NCBI RefSeq assembly: GCF_002902365.1
Contig: NZ_PPQC01000025.1
Coordinates: 96,369-160,368 of the forward strand
DNA length: 64,000 bases
Reading direction: 5' to 3'
Source: Staphylococcus cohnii subsp. cohnii
GTDB lineage: Bacteria > Bacillota > Bacilli > Staphylococcales > Staphylococcaceae
Program-made: the position numbers and the translations under genes
In this document: positions 51,699-61,121 of the stretch, one piece after another
Numbering within the stretch: the first letter of the stretch is position 1
Layout of the letters: each line of letters opens with the position of its first letter
The notes under the pieces: generated by a model
Databases searched by the model: none
Told to the model about the DNA's origin: nothing
Seen by the model: the letters and a program-made list of their open reading frames with translations, nothing else

Positions 51699-52700
51699 CT
51701 ATTCCTTCTTTCCATTCTTACTAAAATGTTCAAAAGCATACGCTGTCGCTTTACGCCCTCTTGGTGTACGTTCAATAAATCCTTTTTGTATTAAAAATGG
51801 CTCATAAACATCTTCAATTGTGACACGTTCTTCACCAATTGAAACAGCGATTGTATCTAAACCTACAGGGCCACCTTTATATTGCTCTAAGATACAGTTC
51901 ATCATCTTATGATCGATATAATCTAACCCTTCATCATCAACTTGTAATAATGCTAGAGATTGCTTTGTAGTTGCAATACTTATCAATTCATCTTCTTTAA
52001 CTTGTTGAAAATCTCTAACTCGTTTTAACAGCCTATTCGCCACTCTCGGTGTACCTCTGCTTCTTTTCGCAAGTTCTATGGCACTTTCATCATCTATAGT
52101 CGTACCTAATACTTCTGCGGTACGGATTATAATTTCTTTCAATTCATGTTCTTTATAATATTCTAACCTCAGATGAACCCCAAATCTATCACGTAAAGGT
52201 GCAGTTAAACTCCCAGCTCTTGTTGTAGCACCTATTAATGTAAAAGGCGGCAAGTCAATACGTATACTTCGCGCTTCTTCTCCTTTACCTATCACAATAT
52301 CAAGAAAGAAATCTTCCATTGCTGGATATAAAACTTCTTCTACGACACTACTCAATCTGTGAATTTCATCGATAAATAATACATCACCAGGTTGTAAACT
52401 AGACAAAATAGCAGCCAAGTCACCCGGTCGTTCAATAGACGGTCCAGAAATAGTTCTAATATTAACTTCCATTTCATTAGCAATGATATTGGATAAAGTC
52501 GTTTTACCTAATCCAGGGGGGCCAAATAAAAGTACATGATCTAACGGTTCTTTCCTAATTTTAGCTGCTTTGATAAAAACTTCTAAATTTGATTTAATCG
52601 TTGATTGTCCTATATATTGACGTAATCTTTCTGGTCTTAAAGATAATTCAAATGATGATTCATCCTCATGCATAGACTGATCTACCATTCTATCATCCAT
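51699..52700 (-). CDS. ruvB: Holliday-junction helicase motor RuvB
   Basis: An AAA+ hexameric motor of 333 residues for branch migration. Walker A is GPPGLGKTT (about 60-68), Walker [10 protein letters not shown], sensor 1 GATTRAG, arginine finger region RDRFG, and a C-terminal winged helix ([13 protein letters not shown]). It follows ruvA by 33 bases. Confidence 0.97.
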   Translation of the reverse strand: MDDRMVDQSMHEDESSFELSLRPERLRQYIGQSTIKSNLEVFIKAAKIRKEPLDHVLLFGPPGLGKTTLSNIIANEMEVNIRTISGPSIERPGDLAAILSSLQPGDVLFIDEIHRLSSVVEEVLYPAMEDFFLDIVIGKGEEARSIRIDLPPFTLIGATTRAGSLTAPLRDRFGVHLRLEYYKEHELKEIIIRTAEVLGTTIDDESAIELAKRSRGTPRVANRLLKRVRDFQQVKEDELISIATTKQSLALLQVDDEGLDYIDHKMMNCILEQYKGGPVGLDTIAVSIGEERVTIEDVYEPFLIQKGFIERTPRGRKATAYAFEHFSKNGKKE

Positions 52701-52733
52701 TTATATTTCCCCCTTCATAAAAATTCAGCAAAC

Positions 52734-53342
52734 TTAAGATATAAGCAACTGTAAACCTCGCTTCACTGCATCATCTATTGATTCAAAAGATTCCTTAGCT
52801 AAAGTTTTTTCAACTTTATTCAACTCTCTCTTAGAATAACCCAATGCTTCTAAAGCTAATAATGCTTCTTTTACAATTGCAGAATTTTGCGGATTATTTT
52901 GGTCCACATTAAACAATTGACTGCTATCTTCTTCTGTTACTTGTACTTTACCTTTGAGATCTAAAACAATTTGCCGTGCTGTTTTTTTACCTATACCAGG
53001 AAATTTTGTTAAATAAGCATCATTTTCATTTTCAATTGCAATTTTCACTTCGTTTGGTGAGCTACTAGCTAAAATTGCTAAAGCTGATTTGGGACCGATA
53101 CCTGTCACTTTAATTAAACTTAAAAACATGTCTTTTTCTTCTTGATTAATAAAGCCATAAAGTAGCTGTGCATCTTCTCTTACAATCAATGAAGTATGAA
53201 TCAAAATCTCTTGGTCTTTATATTTTTGAAATCGATATGAGTTTGGAGTTTGAATCTCATAACCTACACCTGAAGCCTCTAAAACTACATGCGTGGGATT
53301 TAAAACGGTTAAAGTTCCTTTAATATATGCGTACACAGTCAC
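52734..53342 (-). CDS. ruvA: Holliday-junction binding protein RuvA
   Basis: A 202-residue tetrameric junction-binding protein. OB-fold start [30 protein letters not shown] is read in two parts. The helix-hairpin-helix pair is [13 protein letters not shown] and [16 protein letters not shown]. The C-terminal domain III contacts RuvB. The gene is 6 bases after the ACT-domain gene. Confidence 0.97.
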   Translation of the reverse strand: MTVYAYIKGTLTVLNPTHVVLEASGVGYEIQTPNSYRFQKYKDQEILIHTSLIVREDAQLLYGFINQEEKDMFLSLIKVTGIGPKSALAILASSSPNEVKIAIENENDAYLTKFPGIGKKTARQIVLDLKGKVQVTEEDSSQLFNVDQNNPQNSAIVKEALLALEALGYSKRELNKVEKTLAKESFESIDDAVKRGLQLLIS

Positions 53343-53348
53343 ACTTCC

Positions 53349-53813
53349 TTATATAGTCATACTAATGAGTTCCACATTAGAAATATGTTCAATCTTTTTT
53401 AATGCGTTTATGACTTCATCTATTTCTAAATCTGTGCCTTTGCCATCTAATGATAATGTAATGGTAGCTCTACCGTCCATCGGTATACTTTGATGAATCG
53501 TCAACACTGACAAATCTAATTTAGAAAGTGTATTTAAAACCTCAGCTAACATGCCTATGATGTCATTCACATACAAAATCAATGTAAACTCTCTTGTTTC
53601 TTCTAATTTCTCGTCAACTGGAAATATCGTATCACGATATTTGTAAAACGCACTTCGGGATAAATCGAATTGTTTCACTGCTTCAAATATGGACAATGAT
53701 GGGTCATTTTTCAAAACTTCTTTGATTTGTAAAGTTTTAACCACTGATTCAGGTAACACATCTTCACGTATTAAATAAAACTTTTTATTTTCATTTTTGT
53801 CCATATCATACAC
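53349..53813 (-). CDS. ACT-domain protein, PheB/UPF0735 family
   Basis: A 154-residue protein with a helix-turn-helix-like N-terminal half (SIFEAVKQFDLSRSAFYKYRDTIFP, about 38-62) and a C-terminal ACT domain (FTLILYVNDIIGMLAEVLN). The Bacillus homologue next to obg is called PheB; its role is unclear. Ligand binding by the ACT domain is likely an amino acid. It lies between obgE and ruvA. Confidence 0.9.
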   Translation of the reverse strand: MYDMDKNENKKFYLIREDVLPESVVKTLQIKEVLKNDPSLSIFEAVKQFDLSRSAFYKYRDTIFPVDEKLEETREFTLILYVNDIIGMLAEVLNTLSKLDLSVLTIHQSIPMDGRATITLSLDGKGTDLEIDEVINALKKIEHISNVELISMTI

Positions 53814-53815
53814 TC

Positions 53816-55108
53816 CTATTCAACAAATTCAAATTCTCCACCAAGTATTCTTACAATATCTCCATTTTCACAACCACGTTCACGTAACGCATCATCAATA
53901 CCCATTGAACGCATTTGACGCGCAAAACGTCTAACTGCTGGATCACTATTAAAGTCAGTCATCTTGAACATTCTTTCTATGGCTTTACCACTCACTACGT
54001 AAGCAGCATCATCGTCTCTAGTAATCGTAAATGCATCCTGACTAGGTGTATATTTATAGACTACTCTATTTACACCTAAATCTTCTTCTTCCTTATTAAA
54101 ATCTACATCTTTGACCTCTTCTAATGTATCAGCAATAGCATATAATAATTCATCAATATTGTCGTGCATTACAGTAGACAAGGGAATAATGCGTACACTT
54201 TTGTCATTTAATTGCTCTTTAAAAATGGTTAAATTATCTTCTGCATCAGGGATATCCATTTTATTAGCAACTACAATTTGTGGTCGTTCTTCTAATCTAT
54301 GTTCATAAGCTTTTAATTCTTCATTAATAACTTGATAATCTTCGTAAGGATCGCGACCTTCTGAACCACTCATATCAATCATATGCACGATTACTTTAGT
54401 TCTCTCAACGTGTCTTAAAAATTGGTGACCCAATCCAACACCTTCAGAAGCACCTTGTATAAGTCCAGGTAAATCTGCCATCACAAAACTACGATGATCT
54501 TTGGTAGAAACAACGCCAAGATTAGGTTTAATTGTTGTGAAGTGATAAGCTCCAATCTTTGGTTTTGCTTTAGAAACCGTTGATAATAATGTAGATTTTC
54601 CAACACTAGGGAAACCGACTAAACCAACATCTGCGAGTAGTTTCAGTTCCAAAGTAACCTCAATTTCTTCACCTGGTTCACCGTTTTCACTAAAATCTGG
54701 TGCGGGGTTTCGTGGAGAAGCAAAGCGGGAATTTCCACGTCCTCCACGACCACCTCTTGCAACTGTAGCACGCTGCCCATTCTCTACTAAATCAGCTAGG
54801 ACTTCTTCGGTTTCTACTCTTTTAATGATTGTACCTGGTGGTACTTTTAATACTAAATGCTCAGCATTTTTACCGTGCATATTACTGCTTTGACCACCTT
54901 CACCTCTTTTAGCTTTGAAATGTGTTTGGTATCTGAAATCTAATAACGTTCTTAGACCTTCATCTACTTCGAACACAATTGAAGCTCCGTTACCACCATC
55001 ACCACCTGCTGGACCGCCAAATGGTACATATTTCTCTCTTCTATATGCAGTTATACCATTACCGCCATCACCAGCTTTGAGTGATATTTTAACTTGATCA
55101 ACAAACAT
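53816..55108 (-). CDS. obgE: ObgE/CgtA ribosome-assembly GTPase
   Basis: A 430-residue essential GTPase. The glycine-rich Obg fold ([28 protein letters not shown]) occupies residues 1-158. The G domain has GFPSVGKST (about 165-173), DLPGLI and NKMD. The C-terminal OCT domain (about 350-430) is present. It couples late 50S assembly to nutritional state through (p)ppGpp binding. Confidence 0.97.
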   Translation of the reverse strand: MFVDQVKISLKAGDGGNGITAYRREKYVPFGGPAGGDGGNGASIVFEVDEGLRTLLDFRYQTHFKAKRGEGGQSSNMHGKNAEHLVLKVPPGTIIKRVETEEVLADLVENGQRATVARGGRGGRGNSRFASPRNPAPDFSENGEPGEEIEVTLELKLLADVGLVGFPSVGKSTLLSTVSKAKPKIGAYHFTTIKPNLGVVSTKDHRSFVMADLPGLIQGASEGVGLGHQFLRHVERTKVIVHMIDMSGSEGRDPYEDYQVINEELKAYEHRLEERPQIVVANKMDIPDAEDNLTIFKEQLNDKSVRIIPLSTVMHDNIDELLYAIADTLEEVKDVDFNKEEEDLGVNRVVYKYTPSQDAFTITRDDDAAYVVSGKAIERMFKMTDFNSDPAVRRFARQMRSMGIDDALRERGCENGDIVRILGGEFEFVE

Positions 55109-55195
55109 GATTTCACCTCTTTTTTATAAAACTTAATTTACATATCTTGTATATTATAGCATTTTCTATATAACTAGAAAATAAAGACAAAAAAT

Positions 55196-55223
55196 AAACA
55201 CCAGAAGTCATCACTTCTGGTGT
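55196..55223 (-). terminator. Terminator between rpmA and obgE
   Basis: ACACCAGAAGT / ACTTCTGGTGT, an 11-base perfect stem with a CATC loop, followed by T-rich sequence on the minus strand, 16 bases past the rpmA stop. Confidence 0.9.
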
Positions 55224-55238
55224 TAACATGAACAAAAA

Positions 55239-55523
55239 TTACTCAGCAGCTGCGTATACAGATACTTGTTTTTTGTCTCGACCTTTACGTTCAAATTTTA
55301 CAACGCCGTCGATTTTAGCGAATAATGTATCGTCGCCACCACGACCAACATTTTCACCAGGATAAATTTTAGTACCACGTTGACGGAATAAAATAGAACC
55401 GCCAGTAACGAATTGACCATCCGCACGTTTAGCACCTAAACGTTTTGATTCAGAGTCACGTCCGTTTTTTGTAGAACTTACCCCTTTTTTAGATGCGAAG
55501 AACTGTAAGTTTAATTTTAACAT
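55239..55523 (-). CDS. rpmA: 50S ribosomal protein L27, precursor with cleavable N-terminus
   Basis: L27 lies at the peptidyl transferase centre. From the start at 55523 the precursor is 94 residues and begins [14 protein letters not shown]. Firmicutes L27 has this nine-residue extension, which the Prp protease removes after the FF-A site; the protease gene is next door. The start is preferred over an in-frame ATG 15 bases earlier because AGGTG lies upstream and it gives the standard N-terminus. Confidence 0.96.
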   Translation of the reverse strand: MLKLNLQFFASKKGVSSTKNGRDSESKRLGAKRADGQFVTGGSILFRQRGTKIYPGENVGRGGDDTLFAKIDGVVKFERKGRDKKQVSVYAAAE

Positions 55524-55534
55524 TTGGTTGCACC

Positions 55535-55855
55535 TCACTTATAATTTAATCTAATATTTTCTTTGTATTCTTCTTCAATGGTCTGCAAAGAGACTAACAT
55601 TGCTTGAAGAATTAATTGCGCTTTTTCATTATTCGTCTCGACACTTCTAACATGGAAGTATCCACCGTCATCACTATAGTCAATGTCGGGTTTCTCAGAT
55701 GTTAATCCCATTATAGCATTAACACTTCCGAAAATAACTGCAGATGCTCCTGCACATACAATATCGTAACCGTAGTCACCATGATCGGCATGACCCTCCA
55801 TGATAACGTCTGTTACTTGACCCGAATCGTTTAATGTAACATCTACATTAATCAT
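55535..55855 (-). CDS. prp: Prp, cysteine protease that trims ribosomal protein L27
   Basis: A 106-residue protease (YsxB) that cleaves the N-terminal extension of L27, essential in S. aureus. The catalytic dyad is visible as His22 ([11 protein letters not shown]) and Cys34 (VCAGASAV). It is encoded between its operon partners rplU and rpmA, with 2 and 11 bases between genes. Confidence 0.95.
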   Translation of the reverse strand: MINVDVTLNDSGQVTDVIMEGHADHGDYGYDIVCAGASAVIFGSVNAIMGLTSEKPDIDYSDDGGYFHVRSVETNNEKAQLILQAMLVSLQTIEEEYKENIRLNYK

Positions 55856-55857
55856 AA

Positions 55858-56166
55858 TTACGCGTTGATTTTGTCGATTGTTAATTTAGTGTATGGTTGA
55901 CGGTGACCTTTTTTACGTTTAGAGTCTTTACGACGTCTATATGTGAAAACAGTAATTTTTTTACCGCGACCTTGTTTGTTTACAGTAGCAGTAACTGTTG
56001 CACCTTCAACTGTTGGTGCACCAACTTTAACTGAATCTCCACCTACAAATAGTACTTTATCAAAAGTGAAAGAATCACCTTCATTTACGTCTAATTTTTC
56101 AACGAAAATTTCTTGTCCTTCTTCAACTTTTACTTGTTTTCCACCTGTTTCAATAATAGCAAACAT
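55858..56166 (-). CDS. rplU: 50S ribosomal protein L21
   Basis: The 102-residue L21 binds 23S rRNA. It begins [18 protein letters not shown] and has the C-terminal signature [16 protein letters not shown]. The ATG at 56166 is chosen for the AGGAGGTG upstream. It is the first gene of the rplU-prp-rpmA operon, behind the L21 leader. Confidence 0.97.
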   Translation of the reverse strand: MFAIIETGGKQVKVEEGQEIFVEKLDVNEGDSFTFDKVLFVGGDSVKVGAPTVEGATVTATVNKQGRGKKITVFTYRRRKDSKRKKGHRQPYTKLTIDKINA

Positions 56167-56179
56167 ACTTTGCACCTCC

Positions 56180-56275
56180 TATAATTTAAGTCACGCCAAA
56201 CTCAGGTGACATCTTTGTACTTAAACCTGAATCCGAGCGGTTGTATGTAGCTAGAAACTACTCAACTACTGCATT
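56180..56275 (-). promoter_or_regulatory. L21 leader (ribosomal protein autoregulatory element)
   Basis: The roughly 100-base leader before rplU has the features of the Firmicutes L21 leader, with complementary pieces CAGGTTTAAGTAC / and TCACCTGAGTTTG around ACCGCTCGGATT. These leaders are thought to bind L21 and repress the operon. Boundaries are approximate. Confidence 0.65.
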
Positions 56276-56281
56276 TTAGCA

Positions 56282-56806
56282 TTACGATCTTTCACTGTCA
56301 ATCTTCAATTGAATTTTTTTGAGGAATTTTGTTATTAGCGGATACAAAATAATTAATAAAATTAAATTTAGAATTAATGTCGGTATCATTCTAAAAATCA
56401 CAAACTCAAACAAATTAAATTGAACTAATCCTAAAACACTATATATAACTGCTACATAAATTTCTAACACGAGTGTACTTAACAAAACGATAGTAAATAA
56501 CATCGTATGATCTCGATAAAATACTTTAAAGAAAAAATCCATGATAACGACTAATAAAATATAGCCAAATAAATATAATCCGTAAAAGCTACCATAATAT
56601 AAATCGGTAATTAATCCTAATACTGTAGATAAAATCAGAGCTACACTAAAACCTCTATAGACACTAATGATTAAGATATACATAATCGTTAAATGAGGTA
56701 CAAAAATGATCTCTTTCCCAGAAATTTGCATAGGTATGACAAGTGCAATTGCGGTATCAATATAAAAAAGAATGATGCCTATAAGAAAGTAGTAAAAAGC
56801 TCTCAT
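56282..56806 (-). CDS. mreD: Rod-shape determining protein MreD
   Basis: A 174-residue membrane protein with about five to six hydrophobic segments, matching MreD. In cocci lacking MreB, MreCD still contribute to cell-wall synthesis placement, though they can be dispensable in S. aureus. The start overlaps the mreC stop, and the L21 leader begins just after its end. Confidence 0.92.
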   Translation of the reverse strand: MRAFYYFLIGIILFYIDTAIALVIPMQISGKEIIFVPHLTIMYILIISVYRGFSVALILSTVLGLITDLYYGSFYGLYLFGYILLVVIMDFFFKVFYRDHTMLFTIVLLSTLVLEIYVAVIYSVLGLVQFNLFEFVIFRMIPTLILNLILLIILYPLITKFLKKIQLKIDSERS

Positions 56807-57657
56807 TAATTATCACCACTTTCACTATCAGGTACTGAATTAGGGTCTCTTTTAGCAACATAAACATGACTTAAATCAGCTAAATCAGTACCAGTTTTCA
56901 CTCTTACTTCTTTAGCTAAACCATACTCATCGTTTTCAACCTTTGCTACTTCACCTATGTATAACCCAGTTGGAAGCTGATCTGCTAATCCACTTGTAAC
57001 TACCTTATCTCCTTTTTCAACACTGTCTTTATTGTTAATATCAGATATTACTAGCTCTTCTTTTTTTGCATCATAATGGTCTATGAGGCCAAACACGTTT
57101 TTATCATCATGTTGAATATTGACAGATAAACGATTTGCCCTTGTGTTTGTTGATATTAAATCTACTTGTGAAGAAAATTGATTCACTTTAGAGATTCGAC
57201 CAACTAAACCATCAGAAGTCATTACTGCCATATTATTTTTGATTCCATCTTTTGAGCCTTGATTAATCACTAATGTATTCATCCACTGATCAGGGTTTCT
57301 AGAAAGCACTGTGCTGGAAATTGGGTCGAATTTAGATATGTCTTCAATATCTAATTCTTTTTTGTATTTTTTATTCTCTGACTTTAACCTTTGATTTTCC
57401 GCCTCTAACTGTTTCAATTCACTTGATTGTTTTTTTGAATCACCACTGGTAAAAATACTATTGATAGATCCAGTAATAAAATGGACTGGATAACTCACAG
57501 CCTTTTGGCCAAAAGCTACTGTATCCCCAACATACTGTTCAACATATGATTGGGATTGGGATCGCAATGACACACCAATCAAGGCGATAAAAACAATGAT
57601 TGCACATAATATAACAATCAATTTGTTGTTACTAAAAAACTTTGACAACCTAAACAC
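56806..57657 (-). CDS. mreC: Cell-shape protein MreC
   Basis: A 283-residue bitopic protein: N-terminal membrane anchor (about 13-32), coiled coil (QLEAENQRLKSENKKYKKEL, about 83-102) and beta domain (VLSRNPDQWMNTLVINQGSKDGI, GDKVVTSGLADQLPTGLYIG). It acts as a scaffold for wall-synthesis enzymes. No mreB is visible upstream, as expected in Staphylococcus. Confidence 0.94.
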   Translation of the reverse strand: MFRLSKFFSNNKLIVILCAIIVFIALIGVSLRSQSQSYVEQYVGDTVAFGQKAVSYPVHFITGSINSIFTSGDSKKQSSELKQLEAENQRLKSENKKYKKELDIEDISKFDPISSTVLSRNPDQWMNTLVINQGSKDGIKNNMAVMTSDGLVGRISKVNQFSSQVDLISTNTRANRLSVNIQHDDKNVFGLIDHYDAKKEELVISDINNKDSVEKGDKVVTSGLADQLPTGLYIGEVAKVENDEYGLAKEVRVKTGTDLADLSHVYVAKRDPNSVPDSESGDN

Positions 57658-58110
57658 CTCTATTAACCAACTATTTTATCTTCTTCCTATCATTTTATAT
57701 TACTACTTAAATGAAATAAAGCACGAACATAAAGAATATGAAACAAAATTCATTTGTGAATTTTAATATGAAGATAAGTTTACTATATTTTACATTCAAA
57801 CATTGTGATAACTTGTATTATAGCAATAAATATAGAAAATAGTGTATTATTTAGTATTAATTTAAGCACTCCATTTAATTTTTGTAATAGTCATGGAAAA
57901 TTCCATTTTAGGACACCCCATTACTCAATTTTGTAAGTACCCAATCTCATTAAAAAAGAACGAATAAAAATCAATCATATCCATATTGATTTTCACTCGT
58001 TCTGGTTATTTATCATATTAATTTTTCAAACTAAAAAATACCTTGAAGCTGCATAAACTACAGCTTACATACATATTTCATTAACTGACTGTACTCGTAT
58101 TAAATGAATC
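57658..58110. other. 453-base gap upstream of mreC
   Basis: AT-rich with no gene. It should contain the mreC promoter. The section 57860-57940 (with TGGAATTTTCC and GGGTGTCC on the minus strand) might be an insertion-sequence scar, which I cannot confirm. A terminator for the small gene at 58111 lies at 57952-58003. Confidence 0.5.
57952..58003 (-). terminator. Terminator after the small gene at 58111
   Basis: AGAACGA...ATCAAT and ATTGAT...TCGTTCT form an interrupted hairpin followed by six T on the minus strand. Confidence 0.75.
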
Positions 58111-58269
58111 CTATTTCTGCTCTTCATCTGATGATGTTTTAGAGTCATTAGACTTACTAGATTCTTTTTCATCTTCTTTATATAGTGTTTCTTCTTTACG
58201 CCAACGCGCAAATAAATTTTGTGCTTTTGCTTGTTCGTCTGCTTTTTTTTCATTAGATTTTTCACTCAT
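58111..58269 (-). CDS. Small charged protein, 52 residues
   Basis: Begins MSEKSNEKKADEQAK, has a central RWRKEE segment and ends in a Ser/Asp/Glu-rich tail (DSKTSSDEEQK). AAGGTTGGTG lies before the ATG. Entirely hydrophilic; no family recognised. It sits 67 bases after the DUF4930-like gene and is followed by a terminator, which supports it being a real end of that transcript. An overlapping ORF in another frame (58065-58265) is a shadow. Confidence 0.7.
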   Translation of the reverse strand: MSEKSNEKKADEQAKAQNLFARWRKEETLYKEDEKESSKSNDSKTSSDEEQK

Positions 58270-58336
58270 TATAAACACCAACCTTTTCATATTACTTATA
58301 TAAGGCTAACTTATTTATTAAAAGAATTCAAACCCA

Positions 58337-58795
58337 TTACTCATAATTTGAAGCTGGCTTCAATTCTATATGTTCGCCCAATTGATTGAGGTCTTGATTC
58401 ATCTCTATTTCAGTTTTATAAACTCTCATAGATTCAGAACCAAATTTATAAATAATAAATTCATCTCCACGTTGACCAGCTAAATATGTTTCATTATATC
58501 CCATTCTTTCGATACCAGTTACTGACATAAACTCCCGCTTATCAATCCAATTAAACATATTTTTTGTTTGACTAAGTGGAACATTATTCAAAATATCATT
58601 ATCTTCTACTGAATATCTTTGTCCGCCTGTTAGATGACCTTTATTTGCGCTATTATTTAAGGATGATTCATCATTATGAATTGGGTTCCAATCTTGGTCC
58701 TTCAAAAAAGGTGCATATTTGAGTGCGAAAAATACAATTACTATAATTGCAATAATAGCTATAATATTCTTTATAATACTAAATATGAAACGCAT
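58337..58795 (-). CDS. Membrane-anchored protein, DUF4930-like
   Basis: About 152 residues: an N-terminal hydrophobic anchor (residues about 4-28) and an extracytoplasmic hydrophilic domain (GGQRYSVEDNDILNNVPLSQ, GQRGDEFIIYKFGSESMRVYKTE). Start at 58795 is chosen because AGGAGG lies seven bases upstream; the frame is open 19 codons more. It resembles a Staphylococcus family of unknown function located near mreC; the family assignment is from memory of the pattern. Confidence 0.75.
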   Translation of the reverse strand: MRFIFSIIKNIIAIIAIIVIVFFALKYAPFLKDQDWNPIHNDESSLNNSANKGHLTGGQRYSVEDNDILNNVPLSQTKNMFNWIDKREFMSVTGIERMGYNETYLAGQRGDEFIIYKFGSESMRVYKTEIEMNQDLNQLGEHIELKPASNYE

Positions 58796-58941
58796 GAACC
58801 ATCCTCCTATTTTATTCATCAAAATTATAGTATGTTTAATAAAGTTTATCATCAGACTATAGGTGTATTTATATCTTAACTATAGACCGATGTATGTTTC
58901 ATGCATTAATATTAAACTATATTAAAAGGAGTGAATAGACA

Positions 58942-59121
58942 ATGAGTATTTTATCTATAATCCTGCTTGCACTCTTAGTTATCTTATTATTTAGAGTAGG
59001 TTTATCTATTTTAAGATTTTTAATCTATGTTGGCATAATTGTATTATGTATTTATCTAGGATACCAAGGCATTCTTTGGTTAATGGAAAATTATAATCAA
59101 TTTTTTAGTTTTATAAATTAA
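58942..59121 (+). CDS. Small hydrophobic membrane protein, 59 residues
   Basis: Plus-strand gene beginning MSILSIILLALL, with AAAAGGAG before the ATG and a terminator right after it. Almost the whole chain forms two hydrophobic helices (about 3-20 and 24-48) with a short polar end. Its function is unknown. The isolated plus orientation with its own ribosome-binding site and terminator supports a real gene. Confidence 0.75.
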   Translation: MSILSIILLALLVILLFRVGLSILRFLIYVGIIVLCIYLGYQGILWLMENYNQFFSFIN

Positions 59122-59127
59122 AATTTT

Positions 59128-59164
59128 AGCGCTTATAGACGTTGAAGTCCATTAAGCGCTTTTT
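59128..59164 (+). terminator. Terminator after the 59-residue membrane gene
   Basis: AGCGCTTA / TAAGCGCT with a 17-base loop followed by T5 on the plus strand, 7 bases past the stop. Confidence 0.85.
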
Positions 59165-59178
59165 AAGTATTCAAATGA

Positions 59179-59478
59179 TTATTTTTTCGCAAGTATTTGA
59201 TAACAATAATAACAACCACACAATAATAGCACCCAAATAACTCCAAGGATAATCGCACTAAAACCACATTAAAAGCAGATGATCATAATTTTTTAAAAGC
59301 TTAGTACTGTTGAGGAAATAGTAACACCTATCGTTGAAATCAATACAGTACTACAGTATATATGTTTCATTCTCATATTCGTTTTCATTTTAATCATTTA
59401 CATTAAATAAATCACAGGTAATAATAGCGCACTTAAAGTATATTTTCTACTACTTAACCTCCCAATTTGATGCCTCAA
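59179..59478 (-). pseudogene. Possible decayed small membrane-protein gene
   Basis: A frame of exactly 100 codons from TTG at 59478 to TAA at 59179 keeps hydrophobic, membrane-like sequence in one phase (LSALLLPVIYL; STIGVTISSTVLSF; GFSAIILGVIWVLLLCG) but is cut by three internal TAA codons. No frameshift is needed. The pattern suggests a gene that died by point mutations; I do not recognise the family, and chance hydrophobicity in AT-rich DNA is the alternative. Confidence 0.4.
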
Positions 59479-59555
59479 ATATAATATGCTCGTTAAGTGT
59501 AAGATGACAACTTAATCAAACATCGTTAATAACATTATATTTAAACCACTGTTAT

Positions 59556-60233
59556 TTAATCAAAGTAACCCGCTTCTACCATGCTTAAATATTCATGGTC
59601 GCCAATAATGACATGGTCTAATAAATCAATACCTAATAGTTGGCCACAATCTCTAAGTCTCGCAGTGGTTTTAATATCTTCATTTGAAGGTGTTGTATCA
59701 CCGGAAGGGTGATTATGTAAAACGATAATCGCATTGCTCGCACATTTAATCGCTTCGCTAAATATTTCTCTTGGATGAACAATTGAAGAATTTAGCGTAC
59801 CTACAAATATTGTTTTCTTTTTTATAATGACATTTTTAGAATTTAAAAACAGCACAATAAATTTTTCTTGCGTCAAATGTTCCATCTTACCCATCATAAA
59901 ATCCGCCACATCTTTAGGGCTAGTGATTTGAATTTTATCATCAACACTTCCGGAATGTATACGTTCACCTAATTCAAATGCCGCTTTCAATGTAAGTGCT
60001 TTATACAGTCCCACACCTTTTACTTTATTTAAATCATTAATAGATAACATTTTTAATTCTTTTAAACTATCTACTGATTTTAATAATTCATTAGCTATAT
60101 CTAAACTTGAACTACCTTTTCTTCCTGTATTAATGAGAATAGCTAATAATTCAGCATGTGATAAATACCTGGCACCATGACACAACATACATTCTCTTGG
60201 TTTTTGATGATCTGCAAGTTCATTTATTCTCAA
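59556..60233 (-). CDS. radC: RadC family JAMM-fold protein
   Basis: A 225-residue protein with an N-terminal helix-hairpin-helix region ([22 protein letters not shown]) and a C-terminal JAMM/MPN+ metal site ([19 protein letters not shown]). The name RadC reflects an old repair link that is not supported in several bacteria; the biochemical role is unknown. It lies beside the mre genes as in Bacillus. Confidence 0.93.
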   Translation of the reverse strand: MRINELADHQKPRECMLCHGARYLSHAELLAILINTGRKGSSSLDIANELLKSVDSLKELKMLSINDLNKVKGVGLYKALTLKAAFELGERIHSGSVDDKIQITSPKDVADFMMGKMEHLTQEKFIVLFLNSKNVIIKKKTIFVGTLNSSIVHPREIFSEAIKCASNAIIVLHNHPSGDTTPSNEDIKTTARLRDCGQLLGIDLLDHVIIGDHEYLSMVEAGYFD

Positions 60234-60460
60234 TAAACAACAACTCCTATGAATTATCTAGATGTATTTCAGTATTAAAATTAGTAATTTTGTAAGGTCA
60301 TTGGAATAACAAATTTTAAAGAAGCATTCAAAAGCAAGGTGTATTTATTCTACTACGAATGAAGTGTCATGTTGACAAATTTCTCATTAATTTAATAATT
60401 GCTTATTTCTATCTAAAAAATTTAATTCAGAATAAAAATTTAATTATTTTATAAATTATA

Positions 60461-60715
60461 TCAAGATGTTTCTTTACCTTTTTGTGCACTGTCCCACTGT
60501 GCAAATAAAAATAAAAGACCTATAATTCCTAATATTACAGTTCCCCATATATTCAAAGGTAATATATCATTAACATATAAATAAATAAGTGTAATCACAA
60601 ATAAAGTTGGTAAAATGGCGCCCAATAGCTTATTTTCTGTTTTAGATATAAAATATTGCACCGCTAACAATACAGCATAAATAATTGCTGGTGATAATGT
60701 CATTAAAAATTTCAA
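60461..60715 (-). CDS. Small membrane protein, 84 residues, unknown function
   Basis: Three hydrophobic segments (about 5-23, 31-50 and 55-73), ending in a polar tail (AQWDSAQKGKETS). AAGGGATTTT before the ATG is a usable ribosome-binding site. No family recognised. It is paired with another small membrane protein 53 bases upstream, and both lie between radC and the squalene synthase-like gene. Confidence 0.65.
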   Translation of the reverse strand: MKFLMTLSPAIIYAVLLAVQYFISKTENKLLGAILPTLFVITLIYLYVNDILPLNIWGTVILGIIGLLFLFAQWDSAQKGKETS

Positions 60716-60768
60716 ATAAAATCCCTTCTTTTTTATTATATTTTATGATCATAACAAACCATAACTAA

Positions 60769-60963
60769 TTAAAAATTGTGATTATCATGCTTATACTTTG
60801 TAATAGCGTCTATTAAAATACAAATACCTAAGCCGAAAATAATTAAAGGAAGTATGATGATTAAATATATTGAGAATTTTCCAAATGTATTAGTAAAAAA
60901 AGCTACAGCAAATATAATTAAAAATATAAAAATTAATAAATTCATTCCCGTTGTTTTATTCAA
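60769..60963 (-). CDS. Small membrane protein, 64 residues, unknown function
   Basis: Two hydrophobic segments (about 8-25 and 31-54) and a short basic tail. The start is TTG at 60963 with AGGTG upstream; an internal ATG six codons on (MNLLIF) is an alternative. Likely expressed with the downstream 84-residue membrane protein. No known family is evident. Confidence 0.6.
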   Translation of the reverse strand: MNKTTGMNLLIFIFLIIFAVAFFTNTFGKFSIYLIIILPLIIFGLGICILIDAITKYKHDNHNF

Positions 60964-61121
60964 GCCCTTTCACCTATCATTTTAATAATGTGCTCAAATT
61001 ATATTAGAGTTAGTCAAAATTTAAAAATGAAATAAACTATATTTTACTACAAGGTTAAAAAAGCATAGTAAATTTCAAAATGTAAATTTTACAAATTAAA
61101 ATAGCTATGCTTTTAATTAAT

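Larger units (their letters stand above)
59122..59555. other. 434-base region between the small membrane gene and radC
   Basis: It contains the terminator at 59128-59164 and a 100-codon minus-strand frame interrupted by three stops (59179-59478), described separately. Nothing else is supported. Confidence 0.6.
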
